DNA of 64,000 nucleotides from Gemmatimonadota bacterium (lineage in GTDB: Bacteria > JAAXHH01), in assembly GCA_009838645.1 (NCBI GenBank), contig VXRC01000038.1:109205-173204 (forward strand), read 5' to 3'. Positions 37,907 to 46,816 of the stretch are shown here, piece after piece; position 1 is the stretch's first letter; every line of letters begins with the position of its first letter. A model generated the notes under the pieces. The model did no database searches. It was given only the letters and a program-made list of their open reading frames with translations, and was not told the origin of the DNA. The translations under genes and the position numbers were made by a program.

Positions 37907-39105
37907 TACATCAGGAGGCCCGCCACGGTGGCGGTCATGTTGGCGGCCAGGGCGCCGCCGATCATGGACCGGATACCGAACCGGGCGATGTCCTTGCGCC
38001 GTTCCGGCACCAGTCCGCCGATCCCCCCGATCATGATCGCGATGGTCCCGAAGTTGGCGAAGCTGCACAGCGCGTACGTGGCGATGGCGAACGACCGTTC
38101 CGACAGTTGGGCCTGCATGGCGCTGAGGTCCTGGTAGGCGAGGAATTCGTTCAGGATGGTCTTCTTGCCGATCAACATGCCCACGGCCTGGGCGTCTTCC
38201 CACGCCACGCCCATGAACAGGGCCAGCGGCGCGCAGAGCCATCCGAGCATCCGTTCAAGAGAAAGTGGTTCGCCGCCCACGTAGGGGGCGAGCCCCACCA
38301 CCCAGTTGAACAGGCTGACGAAGGCGATGGCTATGATGAGCATGGCCGCCACGTTCAGCGCCAGTCTCAACCCGTCCGACGCGCCGCTACAGGCCGCATC
38401 GATGAAGTTGACTCCCGGTTTCGGAACGTCTACGGTCACCACGCCCATGGTGCGGGAGGTTTCGGTCTCGGGGGTCATGATCTTGGCGACGACCAACGCC
38501 GCGGGCGCCGACATGAGCGAGGCGGCCAGGAGATGGCCGGCGTCGGCGCCCAGGGCGACGTAGGCGGCCAGCACGGAACCCGCCACGGTCGCCATGCCGG
38601 AGGTCATCACGGCCATGATCTCGGACCGGGTCATGGTCTTCAGGTAGGGCAAAATGACGAGCGGTGCGGTGGATGCCCCGAGATAGACGTTCGCCGCCGC
38701 GGCCATGGATTCCGATCCGGAAGCGCCCATGACGCGCACCATGACGCGGGCCATTTGCCGGACGATCCACTGGATGCAACCCAGGTAGAACAGGATCGAG
38801 GTGATGGAGGATACGAAGATGATCATCGGGAGCACGGAGAAACCGAACAGCGCGGCTTCCACCAGGTCGCCGAAGACGAACCGCGCGCCCTCGTTGGAGA
38901 AGGCGATCACCTTGTTGACGGCCAGCCGGGCCACGTCGAACACCACCTGGCCCGGCGCCGTGTGCAACAGAAGCAGAGCCAGCAGGCCCTGAAGCGCCAG
39001 GCCGCTGCCGATGAGCCGCCAGTTCAGCCGGCTGCGGTTCTCCGAAAGAATCCAGGCGATGGCCAGGAGGACGACCAGTCCGAAGAGGCCGAAGACACGT
39101 TCCAT
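37906..39105 (-). CDS. nupC: Concentrative nucleoside transporter (CNT) family protein with altered HP1 motif
   Basis: A 399-residue inner-membrane transporter of the NupC/CNT family. The second hairpin motif LNEFLAYQDL and helix motif CSFANFGTIAI, which contact ribose in characterised members, are intact. The first hairpin, normally Gly-Gln-Thr/Ser-Glu-Ala/Ser-Pro and binding the nucleobase, reads GASTAP (residues 143-148). Gln and Glu are thus replaced by Ala and Thr. The fold is secure, but uptake of ordinary nucleosides is doubtful. It lies seven bases after the GT2 gene and overlaps hrpA. Confidence 0.88.
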
Positions 39106-39112
39106 GGGCGGG

Positions 39113-40657
39113 CTATCCTTGGCTGGCGGTTCCCGGCCACAGTGAGGCTAGGCCGACGTACAGGTAACCGGCGAAGAACAGGCACAGGAAGGGGATGGAC
39201 GCGTAAATGCCGTTGATGGCCGTGTAGTAGATCAGCAGGCCGAAATGCACGGCGAACAGCAGTTCCAGCGCGGGTAGCCAGTTCCGGTTGCCCCGGTAGC
39301 GCAGGTCACGCCATGAGGCCGCCCGAGTCGCCTGGTTCAAAGGGGCCGACTGGTCGCCCTTGTCCATCTGGCCCGCCTGGTCCGCCTGGTCCGCCTTTCC
39401 GAGGATACCGTATTTGGGCGTACGCTGGAAACCCGACTTGAGGTTCAGCAGCGCTTCCAGGACAGCCCGCGTGTTGTTGAGGCAGATGCCGATACCGATG
39501 GACATGAGTACGGGAAGGTAAAAGGGGGACCATATCCACCGGGAGCGGTTTATTTCGAACTGCGCGAACAGGTAGAAGAGCGATACGGAAACTGTGGCCG
39601 CGCAGAGAAAGGGCAGGTCGATCCAGAAGGAATTGATCCATCCCGCCTGCACCCGGATCACGATGGACGGGAAGATCAGGACCGAGAGCAGCAGCATGAG
39701 CAGGTAGGCCATGTTGTTCGTGAGGTGATAGGTCGCCTCCAGCTTGAAGCGGAAGGGCAGCGCGCTGCGCCATACCGGTGGCAGCATTTTCTTCGCGGTC
39801 TGTATCGACCCCTTGGACCACCGGTGCTGCTGGGTCTTGAAGGCGTTCATCTCCACGGGGAGTTCGGACGGCGTGGAGACTTCCTCCATGAATACGAAGC
39901 GCTGGCCCCGGAGTTGCGCCCGGTAGCTCAGGTCCAGGTCCTCGGTCAGCGTGTCATGCTGCCAGCCGCCGGCCGCCTCGATGCATTCACGACGCCAGAT
40001 CCCCGCCGTCCCGTTGAAGTTGAAAAACCGCCCCGACCGGTTCCGGGCGCCGTGTTCCATGACGAAATGGCCGTCCAGCATGATCGCCTGGACCCGGGTC
40101 AGGATCGAGTAGCCCCGGTTGAGATAGGACCACCGGGTCTGTACCAGGCCCACCCGCTCGTCGCGGAACCGGTGCATGGTGTTCCTGAGGAAGTCCGGCG
40201 GAGGGATGAAGTCGGCGTCGAAAATCGCGATGAACGCGCCGCGCGCCACCTCGAGCCCCTCCTGCAACGCGCCCGCCTTGTATCCGGTGCGTTCCTTCCG
40301 GTGCAGGTAGTGGATATCGATGCCGGCCGCCCGGTGACGCTCGACGCAACGGGACGCAAGATCACGGGTTTCGTCGGTCGAATCGTCCAGTACCTGTATT
40401 TCCAGCCGGTCGCGGGGATAGTCGATGCGGCAGACGGCGTCGATCAGCCTTTCGACCACGTACTGTTCGTTGTAGAGGGGCAACTGCACGGTAACGACCG
40501 GGGGCGGTTCTCCCAGGGCTTCCGGCTTTACACGCCTTGCCCGGTCCTTATATTTGTAGTACAGATACACCATCAGGTACCGGTGGACCCCGTAGACCGC
40601 GAGCAGGAACAGGACGAGGAAGTAGAGAAGTATGAAGATTAGCGAGAGATAGCTCAT
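39113..40657 (-). CDS. Membrane GT2 glycosyltransferase (cellulose synthase-like)
   Basis: A 514-residue processive-type glycosyltransferase. N-terminal helix 5-30, then the GT-A domain: PLYNEQYVVERLIDA, DDSTDET, FDADF (DxD), TEDLDLSYRA (TED) and QQHRWSKG (QxxRW). Several C-terminal helices follow (about 305-410 and 460-505). A Gln/Asp-rich repeat-encoded segment (39365-39397) lies in a cytoplasmic loop. It probably polymerises or transfers a sugar for an exopolysaccharide or glycolipid; the linkage is unknown. Its start is two bases from the oppositely directed GT-C gene. Confidence 0.9.
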   Translation of the reverse strand: MSYLSLIFILLYFLVLFLLAVYGVHRYLMVYLYYKYKDRARRVKPEALGEPPPVVTVQLPLYNEQYVVERLIDAVCRIDYPRDRLEIQVLDDSTDETRDLASRCVERHRAAGIDIHYLHRKERTGYKAGALQEGLEVARGAFIAIFDADFIPPPDFLRNTMHRFRDERVGLVQTRWSYLNRGYSILTRVQAIMLDGHFVMEHGARNRSGRFFNFNGTAGIWRRECIEAAGGWQHDTLTEDLDLSYRAQLRGQRFVFMEEVSTPSELPVEMNAFKTQQHRWSKGSIQTAKKMLPPVWRSALPFRFKLEATYHLTNNMAYLLMLLLSVLIFPSIVIRVQAGWINSFWIDLPFLCAATVSVSLFYLFAQFEINRSRWIWSPFYLPVLMSIGIGICLNNTRAVLEALLNLKSGFQRTPKYGILGKADQADQAGQMDKGDQSAPLNQATRAASWRDLRYRGNRNWLPALELLFAVHFGLLIYYTAINGIYASIPFLCLFFAGYLYVGLASLWPGTASQG

Positions 40658-40659
40658 AC

Positions 40660-42075
40660 ATGTCCGTTTCTGCTTACCGCATCCTGTCCGGATTCACCGG
40701 CCTGCCTGCCCTGATCACCATCCCCGGTCTCCTGCTCGTGGCCGCCTGTGCGGTCATAGCGGCCATCGGGGATCTGCGGGAGAGTCTGATCGGACCAGGC
40801 GGACAAAGCGGACCGTACGACCCCGACGCATTCCTGCCTGCTTTCCTGTCCTCTTGGGTGATCCTGCCGGACGTCCTGCTGCTGTTCTGGATCCCCTTCG
40901 CCGCGGCATTCATCGTGTATACGGTCGCCGTCGTCCACCAGGTCAAGGCCGGTGCGTCGTCGGGCCGGAATACGTTCTGGTTCATCCTGGCCGCGGCCAT
41001 CCTCTGCCGCGTCATCCTGCAGTTCAGTCCCCCCACCCTGTCCGACGACATCTACCGGTACCTCTGGGACGCCAGGATGCAGTTCCAGGGCGTCAACCCC
41101 TACGTATATGCTCCAGACAGCGACGAAATCGCCCACCTGCGCGATGAATACCATGAGGGCATCAACAACAAGGACGTCCCCACGGTCTATCCGCCTCTGA
41201 TGCAGGCGGCTTACATGGCCGCGGCGTATCTGTGGTACAGTCCCGCTTCGATGAAACTGATTTTCACCCTGTGCGACGTGGGCGTGATCATCCTTACGGT
41301 CCTGATGCTCCGTCGCCGGGACCTACCGCGGGAGCGCGTGCTCATCTATGCCTGGAATCCCCTCGTCCTGGTCGAAATCGCGGGCAGCGGCCACAACGAC
41401 TCGCTGCCGGTCGTCCTCATGCTCGCCGCGTTGCTGACCGTGGACGGCCTCCGTCCGGTCCGGGCGGTTGCCTGGCTTGCCCTTTCCATGCTCGCCAAGT
41501 GGTTCACCGCCATGCTTGTCCCGTCCTTCTACCGGAAAATACGCGGCATCAGGCCGTTCTGGCTGATACCGGCCCTGCTGCTCGCCGGCTACCTGCCCTA
41601 CCTCGGCGCCGGCCCGGACCTGTTCAGCGGACTCCTGGTCTACGGCGACAAATGGCGGTTCAACGACAGTCTCTTCTCGATCTTCTTTTACCTGACGGAT
41701 TCGCTGAACGCGTCCAAGATCATCGCGGCATTGCTCTTCGCCGTCCTGGTCGCGTACTGCGCGGTCAGGATAACCGATCCGTTCCGTTCGGCCTTCGTGC
41801 TGCTCGGCGGCTACCTCGTGCTTACGCCCACGGTGCAGCCCTGGTACCTGGTATGGATCATCCCTTTCCTCTGCCTTTACCCAAACCCTGCATGGATCCT
41901 GCTATCCGGCCTGGCCGCCCTTTCGTACCATGTCGTGATCGGTTTCGTCCTCACTGGAAACTGGGAAGAGGAAATCTGGGTCCGCTATGTGCAGTACGTC
42001 CCCTTCTACGGCCTGTTGATCGCGCGGTCGGTGAGGGACAGATCGTGGCGAAAACTGCTGAAACCGGCTTCCTGA
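40660..42075 (+). CDS. GT-C fold membrane glycosyltransferase (GT87/mannosyltransferase-like)
   Basis: A 471-residue protein with about ten or more helices. The luminal motif LSDDIYRYLWDARM and GVNPYVYAP is the DD-x-x-RY-x-WD...NPY signature of polyprenyl-phosphate-dependent GT-C enzymes such as bacterial mannosyltransferases. VYPPLMQA and GHNDSLPV are further family blocks. It would transfer a sugar from a lipid-linked donor on the outer face of the inner membrane. It is divergent from the GT2 gene with starts two bases apart, so each promoter must lie inside the other gene. The pair probably serves one glycan. Confidence 0.82.
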   Translation: MSVSAYRILSGFTGLPALITIPGLLLVAACAVIAAIGDLRESLIGPGGQSGPYDPDAFLPAFLSSWVILPDVLLLFWIPFAAAFIVYTVAVVHQVKAGASSGRNTFWFILAAAILCRVILQFSPPTLSDDIYRYLWDARMQFQGVNPYVYAPDSDEIAHLRDEYHEGINNKDVPTVYPPLMQAAYMAAAYLWYSPASMKLIFTLCDVGVIILTVLMLRRRDLPRERVLIYAWNPLVLVEIAGSGHNDSLPVVLMLAALLTVDGLRPVRAVAWLALSMLAKWFTAMLVPSFYRKIRGIRPFWLIPALLLAGYLPYLGAGPDLFSGLLVYGDKWRFNDSLFSIFFYLTDSLNASKIIAALLFAVLVAYCAVRITDPFRSAFVLLGGYLVLTPTVQPWYLVWIIPFLCLYPNPAWILLSGLAALSYHVVIGFVLTGNWEEEIWVRYVQYVPFYGLLIARSVRDRSWRKLLKPAS

Positions 42076-42205
42076 AGCACACGGGATTACAAGGTTAAAC
42101 CAGAGGCGCGCAACCATGGCGGCGCACCGGCGTAAAGTAACCGGCGCCAGCGCAGGATGCAAGGGCTAAGGCGCCGCACGGTGCGGCGGCGACGGCCGAA
42201 TTCGA

Positions 42206-42234
42206 TTGACGGAAACAGCTCCTGGATATACACT
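42206..42234 (+). promoter_or_regulatory. Probable promoter of the SDR gene
   Basis: TTGACG (42206-42211) and TACACT (42229-42234) are 17 bases apart. The predicted transcript would have a leader of about 135 bases including the 10-base tandem repeats. No better pair is seen nearer the ATG at 42376. Confidence 0.5.
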
Positions 42235-42310
42235 CCTCCGCCGTACTCAGCCTGTTTACCGCGTGGTTTCCACGGCCAACGGCCCACGTGTATCCTATGC
42301 ATATCCGAGC

Positions 42311-42360
42311 CTGTCCAAGTCTGACCAAGCCTGTCCAAGCATGACTAAGCCAGACCAATC
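42311..42360. repeat. Five 10-bp tandem units in the SDR leader
   Basis: Units CTGTCCAAGT, CTGACCAAGC, CTGTCCAAGC, ATGACTAAGC and CAGACCAATC follow in exact 10-base register and run straight into the GGAGG ribosome site (about 42365). The period is near one turn of DNA, so a protein could bind one face; a minisatellite is the plain alternative. Confidence 0.7.
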
Positions 42361-42375
42361 TGACCGGAGGATTCA

Positions 42376-43143
42376 ATGTCCGATACATCCCTGTTTTCCC
42401 TGGAAGGCAAAAAAATGATTGTCACCGGCGCGAGCAAGGGCATCGGCAAAGCCATCGCGCTGGGGGCCGCCCGCGCGGGCGCCGACCTGGCGATCGGAAG
42501 CCGCACCCGGGCCGACCTGGAGCCGGTGGCTTCCGAGATCCGGTCGATGGGCCGCGACTGCGTCGTTCATACGGTGGACGTAGGCAAGTTGGACTCGATC
42601 CGCACGTTTGTAGACCACGTGCTTGCGGACGCGGGAGACATCGATATCCTGGTCAACAACGCCGGGTGCAACCGGATCATGCCGGTGCTTGAAGTCACCG
42701 AGGAAGTGTACGACGAGATCATCGACGTGAACCTGAAAAGCGTCTTCTTCCTCAGCCAGGCCCTCGCCGCGCACATGATCGAACGGGGCCGCGGCGGGCG
42801 CATCATCAACATATCCTCCCAGGTGGGCGTCGTCGGCGGTCCGCTGCGGGCGGCCTACACGGCGGCCAAGGGCGGCGTGTGCACGCTGACCAAGTCCATG
42901 GCCGCCGAGTGGGCGGAGCACGGCATCACCGTGAACGCCGTGGCGCCGACCATGACGCGAACCCCCATGGTAGAGAAGGCGATGGAGAACCCGGGGTTCC
43001 GGGCTAATATCAAGAAGATCCTGCTGGGACGGCTGGCCGAACCGGACGAAATCGCCAGTTCGATCATCTACCTCGCGTCCGACGCGAGCGCCATGGTAAC
43101 GGGCCACACCATGGTCGTGGACGGCGGTTACACGGCCGTGTGA
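42376..43143 (+). CDS. Short-chain dehydrogenase/reductase (FabG-like)
   Basis: A 255-residue classical SDR. TGASKGIGKAIA is the NAD(P)-binding Gly motif (residues 17-28), LVNNAG the structural motif near 91, and Ser with YTAAKGG the catalytic set near 145-165. A downstream Asn and DGGYTA C-terminal motif complete the fold. It reduces or oxidises a carbonyl/alcohol; similarity to 3-oxoacyl-ACP reductases does not prove that role since no fatty-acid genes are near. GGAGG lies seven bases before the ATG. Confidence 0.92.
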   Translation: MSDTSLFSLEGKKMIVTGASKGIGKAIALGAARAGADLAIGSRTRADLEPVASEIRSMGRDCVVHTVDVGKLDSIRTFVDHVLADAGDIDILVNNAGCNRIMPVLEVTEEVYDEIIDVNLKSVFFLSQALAAHMIERGRGGRIINISSQVGVVGGPLRAAYTAAKGGVCTLTKSMAAEWAEHGITVNAVAPTMTRTPMVEKAMENPGFRANIKKILLGRLAEPDEIASSIIYLASDASAMVTGHTMVVDGGYTAV

Positions 43144-43188
43144 CGGCGCGCAGCGATCCTAGAATAAGATAAGTTCCGCTTGTCGGGA

Positions 43189-44184
43189 TCAATTCCGCAG
43201 CCGTCTGACCTGGGCCCGGGCCCGGTTGTGCTCGCGGTTGGTTTCGGAAAAGATGTGCCTGCCGTCCCCGCGGGCTACGAAGAAGAGATAGGGCACGTCC
43301 TCCGGGTAGAGCGCGGCGCGAATGGACGCCTCGCCAGGGCTGCAGATCGGTCCCGGCGGCAGCCCGGCATGCAGGTACGTGTTATAGAGCGAGGGGTGGG
43401 ACAGGTGCTTCTCGTAGAGTCTCATGTTCGGCCTGCCGATCCCGTACTGGACCGTGGGGTCGGCCTCCAGTCGCATGCCCCTCCGCAGCCTGTTGTGAAA
43501 TACCCCCGAAATGATGTCCCTTTCATCGTCCACCATTGCTTCCTGCTCGATGATGGAAGCCAGGGTGACGATCTCGTGTAGACTATACTCCAGTTCTTCC
43601 GCCCGCTTACGGTACTCCTCGGTGATGGATTGCAGATGTCGCGACGTCAATTGCCTGAGGATGTCATCGACCGTCATGTCCGGGTACATGTTGTAGGTCG
43701 CCGGGTACAGGTATCCTTCCAGGGTAGGCGCTTCGATTCCCAGCGATCGCACGGCCTCCGGATCGACGGACCGTTGTACGAACGCGGTGGAATCGATGCC
43801 GATCCTCGTCCGCAGGATCCGGGCCGTTTCTGGGATGGTCAGGCCCTCCGGGACATTGACGCGATTGACCACGATCTTGCCCTCGACGAGCATGCTCAGG
43901 ATCTGGCCGGCGTCCATGTAGGTCTCGATTTCGTATCGTCCCGCGTTTATGCCGTGCCCGACCCCCCTGTAACGCGCCAGCAGTTCGAACAGGATCGCGT
44001 GACGTACCACGCCCCGGTCTTCCAGGTCCCCGGCGACGTCGGACAGGGTCATGCCGGGTTCGACGGTGTACTGGACGACGGTATCGCGCTCGACCGCGAG
44101 GTTGGAGAACTGGTAGACCGCGACCAGCACGGCCGTTCCGATCAGCACGACGAGGACGATGGAAACGGCAAGTAGCTTTTTCAT
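43189..44184 (-). CDS. mltG: Endolytic murein transglycosylase
   Basis: A 331-residue YceG-like protein. One N-terminal helix (3-26) anchors it to the inner membrane; a LysM-like region follows, then the catalytic domain with the active Glu in ASIIEQEA and LEADPTVQYGIG, NTYLHAGLPPGPICSPG. It cuts nascent glycan strands and so sets peptidoglycan chain length. Its ATG overlaps the ruvX stop (ATGA), a common ruvX-mltG arrangement in bacteria. Confidence 0.95.
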   Translation of the reverse strand: MKKLLAVSIVLVVLIGTAVLVAVYQFSNLAVERDTVVQYTVEPGMTLSDVAGDLEDRGVVRHAILFELLARYRGVGHGINAGRYEIETYMDAGQILSMLVEGKIVVNRVNVPEGLTIPETARILRTRIGIDSTAFVQRSVDPEAVRSLGIEAPTLEGYLYPATYNMYPDMTVDDILRQLTSRHLQSITEEYRKRAEELEYSLHEIVTLASIIEQEAMVDDERDIISGVFHNRLRRGMRLEADPTVQYGIGRPNMRLYEKHLSHPSLYNTYLHAGLPPGPICSPGEASIRAALYPEDVPYLFFVARGDGRHIFSETNREHNRARAQVRRLRN

Positions 44185-44783
44185 GCGCGTGAATCCGGTT
44201 CCATTGCCTTCCCCCGGCAGTAATCCAGATAGTTCTGCAGCAGCAGCGTGGCGGCGATCCGGTCCAGACTGCCCTTGTTTCCCCGGGTCGTGCTGCCCAT
44301 TTCATGCATGGCCCGACGGGCCGAAACGCTGGTCAACCGTTCGTCCCACGTACGTACATCGCAGGACACCTTCCTCCGCAGCTCGTCTGCCAACGCCTCG
44401 ACCTTCCCGGCCATTTCGCCCGCGGTTCCGTCCATATGGACCGGCAATCCCAGGATGATCTCCCGCACCTGCCGTTCCTCGACGAAATCCACGATGGATG
44501 CCAGGGCTTCGACCGTGTCTGCCGTCTGGAGCGTTTCCAGCCCCTGGGCGATCAGACCGGCCGAATCACTCAGGGCGAGGCCGACGCGTCGCTCTCCGAA
44601 ATCCACGGCGAGCACCCGCCCCGCCGGAGGTTGGCCCGTTCCGGTTCCCGAGGGAGCGACGGTATCTGCGAAATCACCTGTCAGGCCATCGGCGGCATGA
44701 GCCCGGAGGCCTGACTGCCGGCCGCGCTTCGACTTCTGACGTCGCGGCGTCGTGGCGCTGTTGGGTCTGTTTTTCCTGGGCAT
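44181..44783 (-). CDS. ruvX: RuvX/YqgF-type Holliday junction resolvase-like nuclease
   Basis: A 200-residue RNase H-fold protein. The core starts near residue 56: VLAVDFGERRVGLALSD (first catalytic Asp), then ILGLPVHMDGT, WDERLTSVSA (Glu) and LDRIAATLLLQNYLD (last Asp). YqgF proteins process the 5' end of pre-16S rRNA and may act on junctions. The first 55 residues are a basic, low-complexity extension not seen in short relatives; a later start is possible but no in-frame ribosome site is better. Confidence 0.92.
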   Translation of the reverse strand: MPRKNRPNSATTPRRQKSKRGRQSGLRAHAADGLTGDFADTVAPSGTGTGQPPAGRVLAVDFGERRVGLALSDSAGLIAQGLETLQTADTVEALASIVDFVEERQVREIILGLPVHMDGTAGEMAGKVEALADELRRKVSCDVRTWDERLTSVSARRAMHEMGSTTRGNKGSLDRIAATLLLQNYLDYCRGKAMEPDSRA

Positions 44784-44820
44784 GACAATCTTGCCTGTTT
44801 GATGTGGCGACGGAAGCCGC

Positions 44821-45708
44821 TCAGTGCTCTACCGCCCTCTCCCGTTCGATCATCGGCGGCAGTCCGGTCACGCTGATTCGCCAGAGCAGTCGGCTGTCGC
44901 GGGGACCGGTGGCCGGTTTCAGCACCGTGGCCTTGTGCAGGGTCGAAAAAGTGTCCCACGCACCCGCGTCGCCCACCCTGAAGTCGTACTCGGTTACGTA
45001 TTCCGGCTTGATGGCGTGGGCGGCCAGCGCATCCAGCAGGTCGAAGGCCTCGTCGTCCGGCATGCCGACGATGCCGAATGAGCTGCCGCAGACGCCGTAG
45101 AGCGCTTTGCGGCCGGTGACCGGGTGGCGCTTGACCAGGGGATGGTAGACGTTTTCGACCCGGTCCTTCTGGTCCAGCGTCAGTTTCTCCGCCGAGGTCG
45201 ATGATTCCTCGTTCATGTCCGCCCGGTTCCCGTAGTGATGCAGTACGGACAGGTTGTCGATGGTGTCTTTCATCTTCACGGGCAGATCGTCGTAGGCGGT
45301 CATCTGGTCGGCGAAGTAGGTCGGACAGCCCCCTTCCGGCCACTGCCGGCCGTAAACGACCGTGGAACTGTTAGGCGGGTCCTGGTACGCCACGTCCGTG
45401 TGCCAGAAGGCCGCGCCTTCGTAGACACCGATCGGACGCCCGTCTTCGAAAATGTTGGAGAGGTTGAGTATGGCCGGATGGTTTTCGTGGCGCAGGTGAT
45501 CCAGGAAATGCGGTTTCTGCGCGCCGAACTCCTTTGTGAAGGCGTCGTAGCGATCGAAGGTCATTTCCTGGTCAGGAATCACGATCAGTCCATGAACGTG
45601 AAACACCTGAAGGATTTCCAGCATGACTTCCGGTTCCAGGGGTTCCGACAGATCGACGCCGGATATCTCCATGCCGAATCCGGGCAGGGGTTTCGTGGAA
45701 ATTCGCAT
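44821..45708 (-). CDS. TauD/TfdA-family 2-oxoglutarate-dependent dioxygenase
   Basis: A 295-residue Fe(II)/2-oxoglutarate oxygenase. ATG at 45708 follows GGAAGGTGA. Iron ligands are His and Asp in WHTDVAYQ and the distal His in WDTFSTLHKAT; the co-substrate Arg is in RLLWRISVTG. The family removes sulfite from taurine or splits aryl/alkyl ethers, but also hydroxylates many other compounds. It is embedded in an operon with cell-wall and repair genes, which gives no clue to substrate. Confidence 0.9.
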   Translation of the reverse strand: MRISTKPLPGFGMEISGVDLSEPLEPEVMLEILQVFHVHGLIVIPDQEMTFDRYDAFTKEFGAQKPHFLDHLRHENHPAILNLSNIFEDGRPIGVYEGAAFWHTDVAYQDPPNSSTVVYGRQWPEGGCPTYFADQMTAYDDLPVKMKDTIDNLSVLHHYGNRADMNEESSTSAEKLTLDQKDRVENVYHPLVKRHPVTGRKALYGVCGSSFGIVGMPDDEAFDLLDALAAHAIKPEYVTEYDFRVGDAGAWDTFSTLHKATVLKPATGPRDSRLLWRISVTGLPPMIERERAVEH

Positions 45709-45754
45709 GGCGGTCACCTTCCGTTTCTCAAGGCGCCATCTCAAATACGCCGTC

Positions 45755-46810
45755 CTATGCCGGAGCGCCGTAGGGACTGTCTCGAAACACGGCCTTCAGG
45801 TCCCGCGCCCATCCCGATTCGGGCAGAAAGCGCGCACAGTCGTTCCAACCCGATTCGAGGGCCGCTCGGAAAAGCGGTTCCGCGGATGACCGCGGCCACG
45901 CGCCGATCACCCGGAACAGCGCCGGCGAATAGGCGCCGGGTCTAGGCGACCCAGGCGGTCCGGACTGCCCGTCCGTTGCAGGCGGTCTGGTCTTCCCGTC
46001 CGTTGCAGGCGGTCTGGCCGACGCAGACGATTCCGGCCGGATCATGACGTGGACGGCCGCCGTGTAAAGCCGGTCTTCGTACCGCGCCAGCAGTTCGTCT
46101 ACCTGGGTCTCGCCATCCGGTACAGGTTCGTCCTCCGTCTTGAACAGCAACTGCAACAAGGGCACCATGGCCTCGTCGGGCAGCGCCTCTACCGGGCACT
46201 CGAGCAGGGAGACATAGGCCGCGTCCCGGGTATATTCCGCACCCAGGCCGCCCAGGTGGCCGTACTGATCGCCGACCGGCGGCGGCGTCCCGTACGCGAC
46301 GGGCGCCAGGGTCCGCTCCGGGGGGAGTACTGTCTCCTCGTCCGACGGGAAGACTTTCCGGTAGGCCGTTAGGGTGAGCCGCTTGACCTCGTACGCATAC
46401 ATAGCGGGATGGGCATCCTGCACGAGATCCGCGGCGAACAGCAACCAGCCGGGCGCGTATACAGCCTCGTCCCGGTATAGTACGCCGCGTATAGGCTCGG
46501 ACGCCTCATCGGCAAGGATACGCAACTCGGCGGCATCGAGAGGAAGGCTATGGACGGTCCGGTGCGCCACGTCGAACAGCACCGCCACCTTCTGCAGATC
46601 ATCCCCGTCTTCGAGCTTCAACGACGATTTCAGGGTGTTTTCGGCGGCCTTGCCGAGCCTGCCCAGCGGTTCGACCACCGCCCAACTGCCCTTTATTTCG
46701 GACTGTCCCCGGCCGATCCAGCCGCCCCGGTTGAACCAGTTCGCGATTGTTCGGACGAGCAGGATCGCGACCACAACGAAGAGGGCGATGATGAGAAGGC
46801 GTTGAAACAT
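45755..46810 (-). CDS. Hypothetical membrane-anchored protein
   Basis: A 351-residue protein I do not recognise. A single helix (residues 4-20, LLIIALFVVVAILLV) anchors it; the rest is predicted soluble with a helical pattern (LGRLGKAAENTL, HPAMYAYEVKRLTL). A 27-base repeat encodes two copies of a PPATDG-containing segment (45968-46018) near residue 270. It starts six bases after the M20 gene stop, so is probably co-transcribed with it. Confidence 0.65.
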   Translation of the reverse strand: MFQRLLIIALFVVVAILLVRTIANWFNRGGWIGRGQSEIKGSWAVVEPLGRLGKAAENTLKSSLKLEDGDDLQKVAVLFDVAHRTVHSLPLDAAELRILADEASEPIRGVLYRDEAVYAPGWLLFAADLVQDAHPAMYAYEVKRLTLTAYRKVFPSDEETVLPPERTLAPVAYGTPPPVGDQYGHLGGLGAEYTRDAAYVSLLECPVEALPDEAMVPLLQLLFKTEDEPVPDGETQVDELLARYEDRLYTAAVHVMIRPESSASARPPATDGKTRPPATDGQSGPPGSPRPGAYSPALFRVIGAWPRSSAEPLFRAALESGWNDCARFLPESGWARDLKAVFRDSPYGAPA

Positions 46811-46816
46811 GATGGG

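Larger units (their letters stand above)
42076..42375. other. 300-base intergenic region with hairpins, a promoter and 10-bp repeats
   Basis: From left to right: a hairpin GGCG(CA)CCGG with CCGGCGCC (42121-42148), a second hairpin CGCCGC-GCGGCG (42172-42188), a promoter-like pair (42206-42234) and the 10-base tandem array (42311-42360). No open frame here looks coding. The hairpins lack U-tracts but could end the GT-C transcript. Confidence 0.55.
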
